Origin: Ichthyophis bannanicus
Taxonomy: Eukaryota; Chordata; Amphibia; Gymnophiona; Ichthyophiidae
NCBI GenBank assembly: GCA_033557465.1
Contig: CM066035.1
Span: forward strand, 920,586,235-920,650,234
DNA length: 64,000 nucleotides
Direction: 5' to 3'
Part shown: piece after piece, positions 54,165 to 64,000 of the stretch
How positions within the stretch are numbered: position 1 is the stretch's first letter
Layout of the letters: each line of letters starts with the position of its first letter
Program-made: the position numbers and the translations under genes
Notes under the pieces: generated by a model
The model's input: only the letters and a program-made list of their open reading frames with translations
What the model was told of the DNA's origin: nothing
The model's database searches: none

Positions 54165-57100
54165 ATGGTAAAAATTATATCTTGGAACGTTTGTGGCCTG
54201 GGAAGCCCCATCAAGAGATATAAAATACTTAAAGCTCTTGCAAGGCAGCGATGTGATATTGCGTTATTACAGGAAACTCATCAAACAGCGGAGGAGCACG
54301 CTAAGCTTATGCGAGATTGGGTGGGCCAGGTTTGGGGTGTCCCAGCAATGGGAAAAAAAGGGGGACTTGCCATTTTGGTTCATAAGAAGATACGGTTTAC
54401 ACTAACAAGACAGGTGCTGGATCCTCGGGGATGCTTTTTGCTGCTGCATGGTACGCTGGAGAATCGCTTGGTAATTTTGGGCAATTTATATGGTCCTAAC
54501 ACGCCGGATCCTGAATTCTTCCACCGTCTAGCGGCACAGGTAGAACAATTACCGGAGGTGCCCTTGCTTTTGGGCGGCGATTTCAACGGGGTTTTTGAGG
54601 TAGGTCTTGACACCTCGAGAGATATGGGATCCCGAGAGAGACAGACTCTTTCCCGTACGTTGCAAAGGTTTAAGTCTCGACTAGGCTTAGTGGACCCGTG
54701 GCGACTTTTGCACCCCATGGAAAGGGACTTCACCCATGTATCCCGAGCGCACGGAACTAGCGCCCGCATTGATTACCTGTTGGTTTCGGCGAATCAATTT
54801 GCATCTGTTGAGGACGCGCAGATTGGTCCATTGGAGATTTCGGATCATGCCATGGATCGGATCGACTGGCATGGGGGAGGAGGCCTAGCCGGGACTCGCT
54901 TATGGCGGTTCCCCATAGAACTATATAAGGACGCCCCTTTTCGCCAATTCTTAAATCATCGGTGGCGAGATTTTGAAGCGAATCATCAGGGTCACAGAGA
55001 GGACCCGGAATTATTGTGGGAGACGGCCAAGGTGGTCCTCCGGGGAGACATCATTGGATATGTAGCGCGGAAGCGCAGACTACTGGCTGCACAGGTTGTT
55101 AGGCTCGAGCAACAGGTAGCGCATGCGCGGCGTCTCCACGGGCGTACCCCCACCTCTCACAATAGAAAGAAATTATGGGAACTTCAAGTCGTGTTAAATG
55201 AATTGCTCCATCAACGGGCGAAAAAATCCCTATTGTATTATAAATACAAGCTGTACTGTTTTGGTGACAAGCCCGGTAAATTGTTGGGGAGATGTCTGAA
55301 AGGTCAGCGAGACTCGCGATTGGTGGCGGCTCTCCGAGATGACCAAGGGAAATTACAAAACAACCGGACGGTGATTAGCGCCATTTTCAAAGGTTTCTTT
55401 CAACAACTCTATACCGCGGAGGAGACGGCCACTACTAGCATGGAAAACTATCTACGGCGACTAGATTTGCCTAAGGTGACCGAGGAGCAACGTGTTGGTT
55501 TAGGGCAACCCATTACCTTACAGGAGGTACAGCAGGTGATCTCGACCGCGAATTGTTATAAAGCCCCAGGTCCCGATGGATATGGGGTTGAATTTTACAA
55601 GATATTGTCGGCTGGGGTGAGCCCCCTCCTAGTGGAAACGTTTCAGCGACGGGCGGCGGGGGGCGGTCCACGCTGGGGGGGCAATCAGGCATACATCACC
55701 CTGATTCCCAAGCCAGGGAAAGACCCGCAGAGGGCTTCCTCATATCGGCCGATCTCCCTGTTTAACTTTGATATGAAGTTGCTGGCAAAGATTTTGGCGG
55801 AACGGTTGGCGGTCCTTTTGGGTGATCTCGTGCATGAATCGCAGGTTGGTTTTGTCTGGGGGCGCTTCGCGGTACACAACTTACGTAAAATCTTAACGTC
55901 TATAGAGTGGGTACAACAGCACCAACTGCCTTCCCTCTTGGTGAGCTTCGATGCCGAAAAAGCGTTCGACAGAGTTAGTTGGCAATATCTCCATTATCTG
56001 CTACCGCTCTATGGCTTGGGGACTTCCTTCTGTGAGATGGTGCAGAGCCTCTACTTGCAACCTACTGCCCGGGTGTTATGCAATGGGGTCTTGTCGGACT
56101 CGTTTCCTCTCTTCCGTGGAACCAGACAAGGGTGCCCGTTGTCACCTTTATTATTTGTCTTGGCTCTGGACCCCTTAATTCGTAGCATAGAGGCCGACGG
56201 AGGCATAAGGGGGGTGGTGGTTGGGACCCATGAGTTCAAACTATCGGCCTTTGCGGACGACATGCTGGTCCACTTGCTTGCCCCCAGAGAGTCGCTAGAG
56301 CGGCTAATGAGGGAATTCGAGGCCTATGGCAGCTTTGCGGGTCTCCACATAAATGAAGATAAATCGGAGGCCATAGATATGTCGGGGCAACTTCGTGGTA
56401 GCTGGCCGGGGGAATTTCCTTTGAGATGGGCGGGTCAGACGTTTGTGTATCTCGGTATCGTTTTGACACGGCTGCCTCAAGATTTATACTACACTAACTT
56501 TGAGAAAATTCTGAATGGGATACGCAACCAGATGCGAGCTTGGCATCCTTTACCACTGTCCCTGTTGGGGAGAGTGGCAGCGGTCAAAATGGTGATTCTG
56601 CCCCGAATACTGTATTGGCTGCAGACTTTGCCGGTTTGGCTGTATCGTCGCGATCTCCTGCGTGTGGAAAGGGAGATTCAGAGATTTCTATGGAGGGGAG
56701 CTAGGGCTCGTATCCCGATGAAGCGCATGATTGGACCTTGGCGGGGGGGGTGGTATTGGGCTGCCGGACTTATGGCTGTACGCCCTGGCATGCCAGGCAC
56801 GCCACGTAGGTGACTGGCTGGGCGAGACGGACATCTATACACCGAGACATCTGGAGACGGCGGCAGTGGCCCCACTTTCCCTGTTGGGTGTTCTGCATGC
56901 GGAGAATGCCCAACTGCCTACTAGTGTTAAGCGCAGTGTGATGATGACATCCGCACGACGCACGTGGCAACAGCTGAACTGTTATTGGAACCGAAATTGG
57001 AGGAATTCGAGTTGGCTTCCCTTACGGGGTAATGTGAATTTTACGCCCGGCTCTGAGTCCCGCGGGTTCCGGTCTTGGTGGGCAAAGGGGGTCCGTATGT

Positions 57101-57969
57101 TAGGCCACGTTGTGGGATTGTCGGGTGCCTGTAAATCGTTTCCGGAACTGTGTGCTGAATATGAGTTGGAGCCCCACCACTTTTTCACATATCTCCAAAT
57201 CTCTCATTATGTGACCTCGTTGCCCAGAGAGGGCCTCGAAGCGGACCGCTCAGCGCAGATCATTGAATTTTTTGGTCTCGGGGGGGATTCCCCTCCTTCG
57301 ATAACGGGTTTGAAGACCCGGCTGGATTGTTTTCGGGTATTGCCAGATTACGGGAGAGTTGAGCAGGCCTGGGCAAGGGAAATGGGGCGGGAGATCCCGG
57401 TCGGGACCATTCAGAAGGCTTTGGCGCAGATTCCTCTACTGGTGGAGGGGGCACGGTGGAGGGAACTTCAGTATAAAGCCTTAACCCGTGTACACTTTTC
57501 CCCCCGACGGGCCCTACGGAGCCATGTCACTCAGGATGGGTCATGCCCTCGTTGTTCCGAACCCCTGGCGGATTTAGCCCATATGTGGTGGACCTGTAGG
57601 CGCATCCGCCCATATTGGGCACGTATCAGTAATTGTATAGTGGGGTTGCTGCAACAGCGTTTCCCTTGGACGGGATCTTTGGTGATACTGGATCAACTGC
57701 ACCTGTCTTGTCCCAGTGGGCGGGGGGCGCGGCTCCTCGTGCGCAAAGCGTGCTTGGTGGGGAAAGGCCCAATTCTCCGTAGATGGCGAGAGCGGCTTCC
57801 GCCGACTTTCCTGGAGTGGCGCAATAGTTTTCACCACTTGATGCTGGCAGAACGCTGGAGAGCACGGAGCCATGTTAAGCGATGGGCCACTTTTATACTA
57901 ATTTGGGAACCTTATATTCAGAATTTGGGGCCCTACTGCCGAAATGAAATAGTTAACGTGGGTCTCTAG
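54165..57969 (+). CDS. L1 ORF2 endonuclease-reverse transcriptase, one frameshift
   Basis: ORF2 nicks target DNA and reverse transcribes L1 RNA there. The likely start at 54165 gives MVKIISWNVCGLGSP. Endonuclease motifs: SWNVCGL, LLQETHQ, GNLYGPN, GGDFNGVF, SARIDYLLVS, ISDHAM. RT motifs: APGPDGYGVEFYK, YRPISLFNFDMKLLAKILA, SFDAEKAFDRVSW, TRQGCPLSPLLF and the catalytic AFADDMLVHL. A frame break near 56735-56755 lies in a G-run. The second frame (56731-57969) carries the C-terminal Cys/His knuckle CPRCSEPLADLAHMWWTC. About 1,270 residues across both frames, normal for L1. Confidence 0.92.
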
Positions 57970-58468
57970 AATGTTAGAGCACAAGTGGGGGCGCCCGTGG
58001 GGGTGGAGCGGGCGACTCTTCCTCCTGGGAACGAAACTGGCTGGTGTGCTGTGGATGGAGATGGCGAGGGGTTGGGGTGGGTGGGGAGGGGGGTGAGGGT
58101 TTTTTCTTTTCCCTATTATGTTCAGTGGGGGGGGATAGGGAAGTAAATAAAAATATAAAACACTGGTTTCTTCATAAGGCACAGTTTGTTTGCTGTCTTT
58201 GAAAATTGCACATGTAATTCACCCTGCGGCGGGGATAAGAGTACACCCGGCCGGGGGTTCTTTGCCTGATACTGTGTTCATTGTTATTTGTTGCTGATCT
58301 ATAAATAAAGTTTAAAAAAAAAAAAAAGTTAGCTTTACTTCTTTTAACTTTCTGAGGCTTATCTATTTCCATAAGGTTTTCATCACTTAAACTTTCCCTT
58401 ATAATGAAAGGCTTTTCATACCTTGGCTTCTGTAGGCTGCCACACCCAGGACTCAGCTTGCGACGTAG

Positions 58469-59110
58469 CTACTCAGGCTGACAAGCTGTTCTGTGCACTG
58501 CTCTACAATCAGAGTTACCAGGAAAACCTGACGTGGATTTCCACTCTCTGTGTTTCTTGGCAAAAGTATCACTGTAGAAGGAATCTCCTTTCCTTGTGCC
58601 TTTCTGGTTTAGCATAGGAGACTTGCTTTCATCAGGCAAGCTGCTTCTTTGGTTTGCTTGGCTTTGGACTCCGTTCCAATACCTTTGGCCTCTCTGGACT
58701 TTATCCCTTTGAGAATACCTCTTTTGGATTCTGTCTCCTTGAGTTGGCTGCACATGGAAGCCTTCCTCTTCCAGGCTTCTCTCACTGGTCCTGCTGCCGG
58801 TACTTCTGACCTCGCTCTTGCCACTTTCCCAGCACTTGCTCTTGCCTCCTCCTGTTTCTCTCCCTTTTCCTCCTATCTCACTGATCATCTGGTTTCCTTT
58901 ATAAAAGGATTTCTGGTTTGCCCGTTCTGAGTTTGAGGACAGGTGAAACTGCTTGTTATTAATGTGATCAATGCTAGAGCACGTTGCATCAGGTACTGTG
59001 TAATTGTTCATGCGCCCTCTGGCTGAGCTGCGCTGGAACTGCGCTCTCTGCCTTTTCTGAGTTCCATGAAAATCAGGAGTTTTTTTCAACACTGTTTCTT
59101 TTCTAGCTCC
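58469..59110 (-). CDS. Unrecognised basic ORF in the second solo LTR
   Basis: About 214 codons are open from the insertion edge to a stop at 58469. The annotated Met lies upstream in piggyBac, so the true start is unknown (MNNYTVPD is an internal candidate). It is rich in Arg, Lys, Gly, Ser and Gln and has no hydrophobic segment. I recognise no family. The position in U3 and the basic character parallel the ORF at 22655-23575, but I see no clear sequence similarity between the two. Confidence 0.35.
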   Translation of the reverse strand, partial: GARKETVLKKTPDFHGTQKRQRAQFQRSSARGRMNNYTVPDATCSSIDHINNKQFHLSSNSERANQKSFYKGNQMISEIGGKGRETGGGKSKCWESGKSEVRSTGSRTSERSLEEEGFHVQPTQGDRIQKRYSQRDKVQRGQRYWNGVQSQANQRSSLPDESKSPMLNQKGTRKGDSFYSDTFAKKHREWKSTSGFPGNSDCRAVHRTACQPE

Positions 59111-59122
59111 AGCCTCATGACA

Positions 59123-59794
59123 GTATGTATTGTTTGAAATATAACCTTCCTTTGAAAAGCAGTAGAGATTCATCAATTGAAATGTCTTGTTCCGGGATAT
59201 AAACAATTTGGAATCGCTTTGTGATAATGTCATAGAAAGGACGAAGCTTCCAAACGCGATCACTCTTGGGTTTCTGTGTTGCATTGTTTTGAAAGTGAAG
59301 GGCCTGTAATATTCGCTTATATGTATTTCGGCTCATTACTGATGGAAAGAATGGAGTTTCTAACAGCTGTTGACCTGACCAGTACAAGTCGATCATAGGC
59401 TTCTTGATTATTCCCATAGCCATCGTCAACGCCATTTTCTCATTTGGGCATAAGGCTTGTCAGCTGGTATTTTAGCACACAGTTCTGCTGCATAGCGATT
59501 TGTCTCAAGAACAATCATTGAAATTAGTTCATCTGTAACAAACAGCTTGTAGAAGTCCAATTTAGTTGCATTGACACCCATACGTTTGGCTATGCCTGGT
59601 TGTGCAATGAAAGGAAACTGACGGATGTCTTTTGGAGTTGTTTTCCATGGAAGACTGCTTCTTCTTGTCCATACTTGTGATGTAGTTGTACTATCACCAC
59701 GATCTGCAGTACGACAGCAAAGCTTCCCTCTGCCAAGAGGATTTGTATTTACAGAAAAATGTGTGTTGTCATTAGCTTCCGGTATTTCGCTCAT
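59123..59794 (-). pseudogene. piggyBac transposase, N-terminal part
   Basis: First frame (59794-59426): MSEIPEANDNTHF, IRQFPFIAQPGIAKRMGV, FYKLFVTDELISMIVLETNR. After a frameshift near 59435 the second frame (to 59123) has MALTMAMGIIKKPMIDLYWS, NTYKRILQALHFQNN and the first catalytic Asp in SIDESLLLFKGRLYFKQY. It is interrupted there by the solo LTR, and the next residues are at 51201. Confidence 0.88.
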
Positions 59795-60609
59795 TAATAT
59801 TTAGTATTTGCATCATTACGCTGATCCCAAATATTTCGGGCTCGGCCATTTGGTCAGAATTTTGGGTCCCGAGTATTTCGGGACCGGCCTAGAAAGGGTT
59901 AATCTCCTCTTGTCTCGATTACTGCAACCTACTCCTCACTGGTCTCCCCGTGAGCCACCTCCTTCCCCTCCAATCTATACAAAATCACGACGCTCGACTA
60001 ATCTTCTGCCAGCCTCACCATGCCCACATTATTCCGCTTCTCAAGTCACTTCACTGGCTCCCTGTCCAATTCCGCATCCAATTCAAGCTTCTCTTACTGA
60101 CCTATAAATGCATTCACTCTATGGCCCCTCAATACCTCATATCTGTTGTCTCTCCCTACGTCCCCTCTCGAAACTTGCGCTCTGCTAGCAAATCACTTCT
60201 TTCAATGCCTTTCACCCGCACCGCGAACTCCCGACTGCGCTCCTTTCACCTTGCTGCGCCACACGCCTGGAACAGCCTTCCTGCATCTGTTCGCCAGGAG
60301 CCCCCCCTGACCCTCTTCAAATCCAGGTTGAAGACCCACCTCTTTACCATTGCATTCAGATCCTGACTTCCATCCTCATCCTACCCTAACCCCCATTAAC
60401 GTCTATGACCAAACTATAGACCAAGCCATACCACACCGTACCTTCCGCAGAACTGACTAATGCTCTATACTGTTCTAACTAGATTGTAAGCTCCGATGAG
60501 CATGACTCTGACGGGCAGGGACTGTCTCTTGTATGTTAGCCACCTCTTGTAGGCTAGCTGTGCAGCGCTGCGTGTGTGGCACTTTATAAGTGCTAAATAG
60601 TAGTAATAA

Positions 60610-60820
60610 CTAAAACCTGCCATTTCTCTCTCTTTAACATCAACAAAATCAACCCATTCCTTTCTGAATACACTCCTAGGACATTTATCCACTTTTTAGT
60701 TTCCTCCCATTTAGACTATTGTAACCTACTCCTTGCTGGTCTACCTCTGAATCATCTATCTCCCCTTCAATCTGTTCAACACTCTGTTGCATGGCTAATC
60801 TTCCACCAGCCTTCCCCTCA
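60610..60820 (+). mobile_element. L2-a LINE, second part
   Basis: It resumes the L2-a sequence left at 48589 (CCATTTCTCTCTCTTTAACA, then CAACCCATTCCTTTCTGAATACAC), parallel to 49850-49910 and 59903-60015 of L2-b. It breaks off near 60820 before the L2 3' tail. Confidence 0.75.
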
Positions 60821-61560
60821 GATGATCTAGGCATCAGGGAAAGCACCTTTGCCATCAAAATACTGATGGGGAGCCAGTGCCCCTGACACTGACCCCCGAC
60901 AGAAACCAAATCCCTGGTGACCCAGCAGCCCCAATCTCCCCACCCACCAACCCAATAGAAAATAACCCTGGTGGCCAGAGTCCCAAACCCCCCACCCCCT
61001 TCCGGTACCTTTACAATGGAGTGGGAACGAGCAGGGCCAGGCGTTGCCTTTGCTCTTTCCTGCAATGCACATTATAGGCGCCAGGGAAGGAACGCATATT
61101 GGAGCCGCTTGGGCAGAACACGCATTAGGACCAGGCGACAGCCAGGCGTACGTACATTAGGTAAAAACACTACTAACCTATGCAGAAAATGACAGGAAAC
61201 CTCCACATGGCGCCAACAGTTACCAGTGGTCCACCCTGCATTGCGTCCCAGACAGATGGAATCGGGAACCTCCAACAAAGACAGTGACAATGTCAAGCCT
61301 TGGTACTCACCTCCTGAGAGCCCAAGGCCGAAACTCCATGCCAGGCTCAGCTCTACTCCCCAGGATTGTTTCTCTGGCTTACAGCGCTATGCCTAAGGTG
61401 GCTGGTAGGCTGAGAGCCTTCTGCAATCTTCGGGAGAGAGCGGGGGGGTGGGGGGGGAGAAACAGAGGAGGAGGGAGGGGACATTGAGTCTGTGTGAGGC
61501 GGTTGTACTCCTCCAGATTCTTCCAAATCTTTTCAATTTCTGGCTGCTAAACAGGCTCTT
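60821..61560. other. Unassigned sequence inside copy C
   Basis: No protein motif is recognisable. It includes G/C-rich tracts (61440-61470) and segments that may be decayed copy C gag 5' region. It lies between the end of L2-a and the right terminal repeat of copy C. Confidence 0.4.
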
Positions 61561-61669
61561 ATCCAGTTAAGAGTGTGGAGCTGAACCAATTTTTCCTCCT
61601 CCTATGGCTACGAACAGACTGCAGTCTAGTTGAGCCTCCCACGTCACACTCCAGTGAGGCTGTCATTCA

Positions 61670-61902
61670 CAAGCATTTCAAATCAATCTTTTCCTCTAAA
61701 ATCCTTAGAATTTTCTTTGGACAGAAGGAAATCCATCCATCATCTGCTGGAGACAAAGAAATACTGAATGGACCTCTGGTAGTTGAGGCGGATAGAGGAA
61801 TGGGAGTGATGTCATTGAAACCTGGACTTTTCATTGGTTCTTTGTCTCCACTAATCTGCTGGTAGGGGGACACAATCTAGTCTAGTAGGACGATATGGAA
61901 GA
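61670..61902. repeat. Right terminal repeat of copy C
   Basis: This is the reverse complement of 30095-30290, with shared words GCGGATAGAGG, AGTGATGTCATTGAAACCTG, CATTGGTTCTTTGTCTCCAC and ATCTGCTGGTAGGGG. The tip GTAGGACGATATGGAAG is duplicated in the ICR at 31135-31154. Confidence 0.82.
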
Positions 61903-62031
61903 AGCAGTTCAGACCAAGCAATATGGCTCACCTGTACATAACTAACTGAACTGAGTCTACAATGCTGCCAATCTTGAACATTTCTAATCCGCTGGAAAAA
62001 AAACAGAAGTGTCAGATAGAAAATGCAAAAA

Positions 62032-63108
62032 CAGTGGTTCCCAAATTGTGGGTCAGGACTCCGAAAGAGGTCACATCCTCAGTGAATTGGGGAGCCACAG
62101 AAACAGTGCTGTTGCCCCTCCCTCTGGACCTCCACTATAATCTATGCCTAGCAGTGGTAGTCCTATAACAATTATCAAGGAAAACGCTCAATATAATCAA
62201 TATGGAACATTGTCTTCTTCAATCTATTTCTTATGGTCATTCAAGAACATTTAATAACACAGAAGGTCTCAGACTGATTCGGCACTCTGTTATAGACTTG
62301 GATCATGTCAAACTGGTGTGCCAGATAGCATCAATGACCTTCAACATATATTGCCCAGTGATAATGAAAAAAAAAGGTGCCAACCCTAAAGTTCACTATG
62401 GAAACTTCCAGAGCCACTAATAACAATTCCACTTTTATCAAAGAATTTCTCAGCACTTAGCTTCTTAGTGGATCATTTCAGAGCCAGCCTTTCACCATTG
62501 CTCCATTCAATCCCAACGCCTTCCTCAAGTACCCACTGCGTTTCACGAATGTTTGTTTTATCAGGGGATCTCATTCACTTCTTGACAATGTTCACAAACA
62601 TAACTGATGCTGCATACGCCTTCCTGTCCTTCTCAGTCAGGCAAACACAATACTTCTCAGAATTCCTTTCAAAATGCCCTTGAAAAAACACCGTTCTTGA
62701 ATGACCATAAGAAACAGATTGAAGAAGACTCTGTTCCATATTGATTATATTGAGCGTTTTCCTTGATAAATTGTTATAGTCTTAACCGCTCGGAAGAAGA
62801 CCATAATTTTCATGTGTAGCAGTGGTAGTCAGCATGGGGCCTGGGAGCTGGAGACTCTTCACAGGCTTTGTCTCCTTTCTCTTGTTAAACTAAAAACCCA
62901 TCCCGAGTACTGGGGCCTTTGAGGGCACATTGACACGTAGAGCCCTGTGCCGACTGCTACTACATTGTCCCATGGCCGCTGCTGTCTTTATGCTTTGGTA
63001 AGTGAGGTGAGAGTGAAACAAATGTCTGTTATCATCATCTGGGGGGGTCACATGAATTTGTAAGAATTAAAATGGAATCAATTGGAATAAAAGTTTGGGA
63101 AGCACCAT
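62032..63108. mobile_element. Possible hAT-type non-autonomous relic
   Basis: The left end CAGTGGTTCCCAAATTGTGG and the right end, read inverted, ATGGTGCTTCCCAAACTTTT, share TTCCCAAA and resemble hAT termini. No transposase frame was found and no convincing 8-bp duplication. It contains the foldback insertion at 62163-62816. Confidence 0.4.
62163..62816. repeat. Foldback insertion with 14-bp target duplication
   Basis: TAGCAGTGGTAGTC occurs at 62149-62162 and 62817-62830. Inside, 62163-62248 is repeated inverted at about 62691-62779 (shared AAGGAAAACGCTCAATATAA, TCAATATGGAACA and TTCTTATGGTCATTCAAGAA) with few mismatches. After the right arm 37 further bases precede the duplication. The loop carries two short ORFs with no recognisable motif. 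Confidence 0.72.
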
Positions 63109-63640
63109 TTAAAACCCAATAAAAATCAACACAAAGCTGGTTTTAAGCGCTGGGTGAGATCTGCTTACAGAAACATTTTTAGAGCTTTGACTACATCAAA
63201 TCTAAACATTTCTAAGTATCAAGGACACAAAAGGATACGTAAGCAGTTGTACATGTCCTGAAGGGGTTTCTCATCAGCAAAAAGACGGGACTGAACCAGC
63301 TGATGGATGAAGTTGATCTGCATGCTATGAACCAATGCACGGCCATCTATAAAATGCATGCAACAAAGATTAGTCTCTCAAAGGAACCACATGCATGCAG
63401 ATCCACACACAGATAAACCCATGTAGGGGATAATATTATAACCATGTAAGTCACATAGGCAGGAAAGATACAACTATGCTTATGTTGCGCCTCTTTATAA
63501 AACAAAAATATTCCTTTATAAAAATTCCCAAGGAGATTATCACTAGCTGTTTTGCAGCTATCCTATTTACTGACAACCACAAAAATTCAAAAAAGGCTAA
63601 TCACCAATATTAACATAACCCCAAAAAAAACCTCAAAAAA
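63109..63640. other. Sequence without a recognisable gene
   Basis: AT-rich with no long ORF and no repeat that I can name. Confidence 0.45.
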
Positions 63641-64000
63641 TTGAGCAGGATGTCACCGATTACCACACTTTGTTGGATGAGGACAGACTTAAGGATCTTA
63701 ATATGTACACCTTAGAGGAAAGGCGGGATAGAGGTGATATGATTGAGATGTTTAAATACCTCCGTGGCATAAATGTACAGGGGGAGAGCCTCTTTCAATT
63801 TAAAACAAGTTCTGCTACGAGGGGACATGGGATGAGGGTGAAAGGGGATAGATTTAGGAGTGATATGCGGAAATATTTCTTTACGGAAAGAGTGGTGGAT
63901 CTGTGGAATAGTCTCCCAGTGGAGGTGGTAGAGATGAGGACAGTATCTGAATTCAAAAAAGCATGGAACAAACAAAGAGGATCTCTAAAGGAAAAAAGGG
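63641..64000 (+). pseudogene. CR1-like LINE, RT C-terminal fragment running off the window
   Basis: Reading from about 63670: MYTLEERRDRGDMIEMFKYL, then SSATRGHGMRVKGDRFRSDM, RKYFFTERVVDLWNSLPVEV. This is the C-terminal domain seen at 39925-40150 of the CR1 copy, in diverged form. It continues past the window end. Confidence 0.82.

Larger units (their letters stand above)
51813..58327 (+). mobile_element. L1 LINE, near full length
   Basis: It is flanked by GTTAGCTT at 51805-51812 and 58328-58335. Order: 5' UTR from CCAGGACTTCCGGTGGTG (51813), ORF1 (51993-52826), a spacer of about 1.2 kb, ORF2 (54165-57969), a short 3' UTR and AATAAAGTTT followed by an A tail (58304-58327). Only one stop in ORF1 and one frame break in ORF2 are apparent. 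As the innermost layer of the stack, it is the youngest insertion there. Confidence 0.92.
51202..59122 (-). mobile_element. Second solo LTR-like insertion, in piggyBac, split by L1
   Basis: The ends on the plus strand are TGTCCCCAGG (51202) and CTCATGACA (59122), that is TG...CA. GTAT flanks both sides (51198-51201 and 59123-59126). Removing the insert with one GTAT restores the transposase frame exactly. Without the L1 it is about 1.4 kb. On the minus strand AATAAA lies at 51367-51362, 160 bp before the CA end. Open frames occupy 59110-58469 and 51805-51580, and the second is cut by the L1. No LTR pair or retroviral gene is present. Solo LTR is the best reading, with a DNA transposon using 4-bp duplications as the alternative. 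Confidence 0.6.
49929..59898 (-). mobile_element. piggyBac DNA transposon in L2-b
   Basis: TTAA lies at both edges (49925-49928 and 59899-59902), and deleting the insert with one TTAA restores L2 coding sequence. The termini are CCCTATCAAGGC and its inverted partner CCCTTTCTAGGC. The transposase is on the minus strand (59794-59115 and 51197-50214), split by the solo LTR at 51202-59122. The transposon without its insertion would be about 2.0 kb. Confidence 0.9.
48590..60605 (+). mobile_element. L2-b LINE, split by piggyBac
   Basis: Parts are 48590-49928 and 59899-60605. The RT reads from [16 protein letters not shown] sequence through to IRPFLSEHTTKTLIHSL, and after the piggyBac insertion resumes with DYCNLLLTGLPSHLLPL, the typical L2 C-terminal segment. 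The 3' tail has AGATTGTAAGCTC, GACTGTCTCTTGTA, GCAGCGCTGCGTGTG and TTTATAAGTGCTAAATAGTAGTAA. It is 5' truncated. Confidence 0.88.
30066..61902 (-). mobile_element. DIRS copy C, family 3, exploded by nested insertions
   Basis: Inverted terminal repeats of about 200 bp lie at 30090-30300 and 61670-61902. They share CCCCTACCAGCAGAT, GTGGAGACAAAGAACCAATG and CAGGTTTCAATGACATCACT. The ICR is at about 31090-31180. Surviving coding pieces in sense order are Gag (47965-47569, 41785-40956), RT/RNase H (about 40930-40407, 38605-37858, 32615-32480) and YR (about 32000-31144). Every piece is decayed. The gaps are filled by copy E, a CR1, copy F and the L2/piggyBac/LTR/L1 stack. Confidence 0.82.

Noticed and set aside
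51202..59122. A processed host pseudogene inside piggyBac
   Set aside because: There is no poly(A) tail at the insertion edge. The ends are TG...CA with a 4-bp duplication, which fits an LTR better than LINE-mediated retrocopy.

Overview
This is vertebrate repeat-dense DNA with no host gene that I can support. The repertoire is DIRS tyrosine-recombinase retrotransposons with YLDD reverse transcriptases, CR1, L2 and L1 LINEs, a piggyBac transposon, long solo LTRs and a tRNA-derived SINE. The abundance and variety of DIRS elements suggests an amphibian, and a caecilian or salamander is my guess from composition only. There are no bacterial features.

Layout. 1-3547: decayed DIRS copy A (family 1, minus strand, cut by the window edge). 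3548-5537: no recognisable gene. 5538-16533: DIRS copy B (family 1, Gag only), split inside gag by DIRS copy N (family 2, 9006-14707), which carries Gag, RT/RNase H and tyrosine recombinase (YR). 16534-17794: AT-rich, possible LTR-like sequence. 17795-22145: left-truncated family 2 copy D. 22175-27060: an L2 tail and an antisense CR1 LINE carrying a solo LTR (22614-24198) that encodes a 306-residue ORF. 27612-29357: a compact L1 element with ORF1 only. 30066-61902: DIRS copy C (family 3), whose two termini now lie almost 32 kb apart because many elements inserted into it. 62032-63108: possible hAT relic with a foldback insertion. 63641-64000: the end of another CR1-like LINE.

Inside copy C lie Gag-only DIRS copy E (32616-37857, itself carrying a SINE), a CR1 fragment (38605-40406), near-intact DIRS copy F (41786-47568) and a stack of insertions: L2-a, then L2-b inside it, then piggyBac, then a solo LTR, then a near-full-length L1. 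At most junctions the interrupted sequence or reading frame can be followed across, so the order of events can be read directly.

The DIRS copies share one architecture. They have inverted terminal repeats, a 27-29 nt extension on the 3' terminus, and an internal complementary region (ICR) that copies both outer tips back to back. Families 1 and 2 carry a 13-15 bp inverted repeat (core ACCTGTAACAGGT) and a 14-bp palindrome (CGTCGG-NN-CCGACG type) near the ends. Three DIRS-into-DIRS insertions show no target-site duplication, as expected of integration by a YR.
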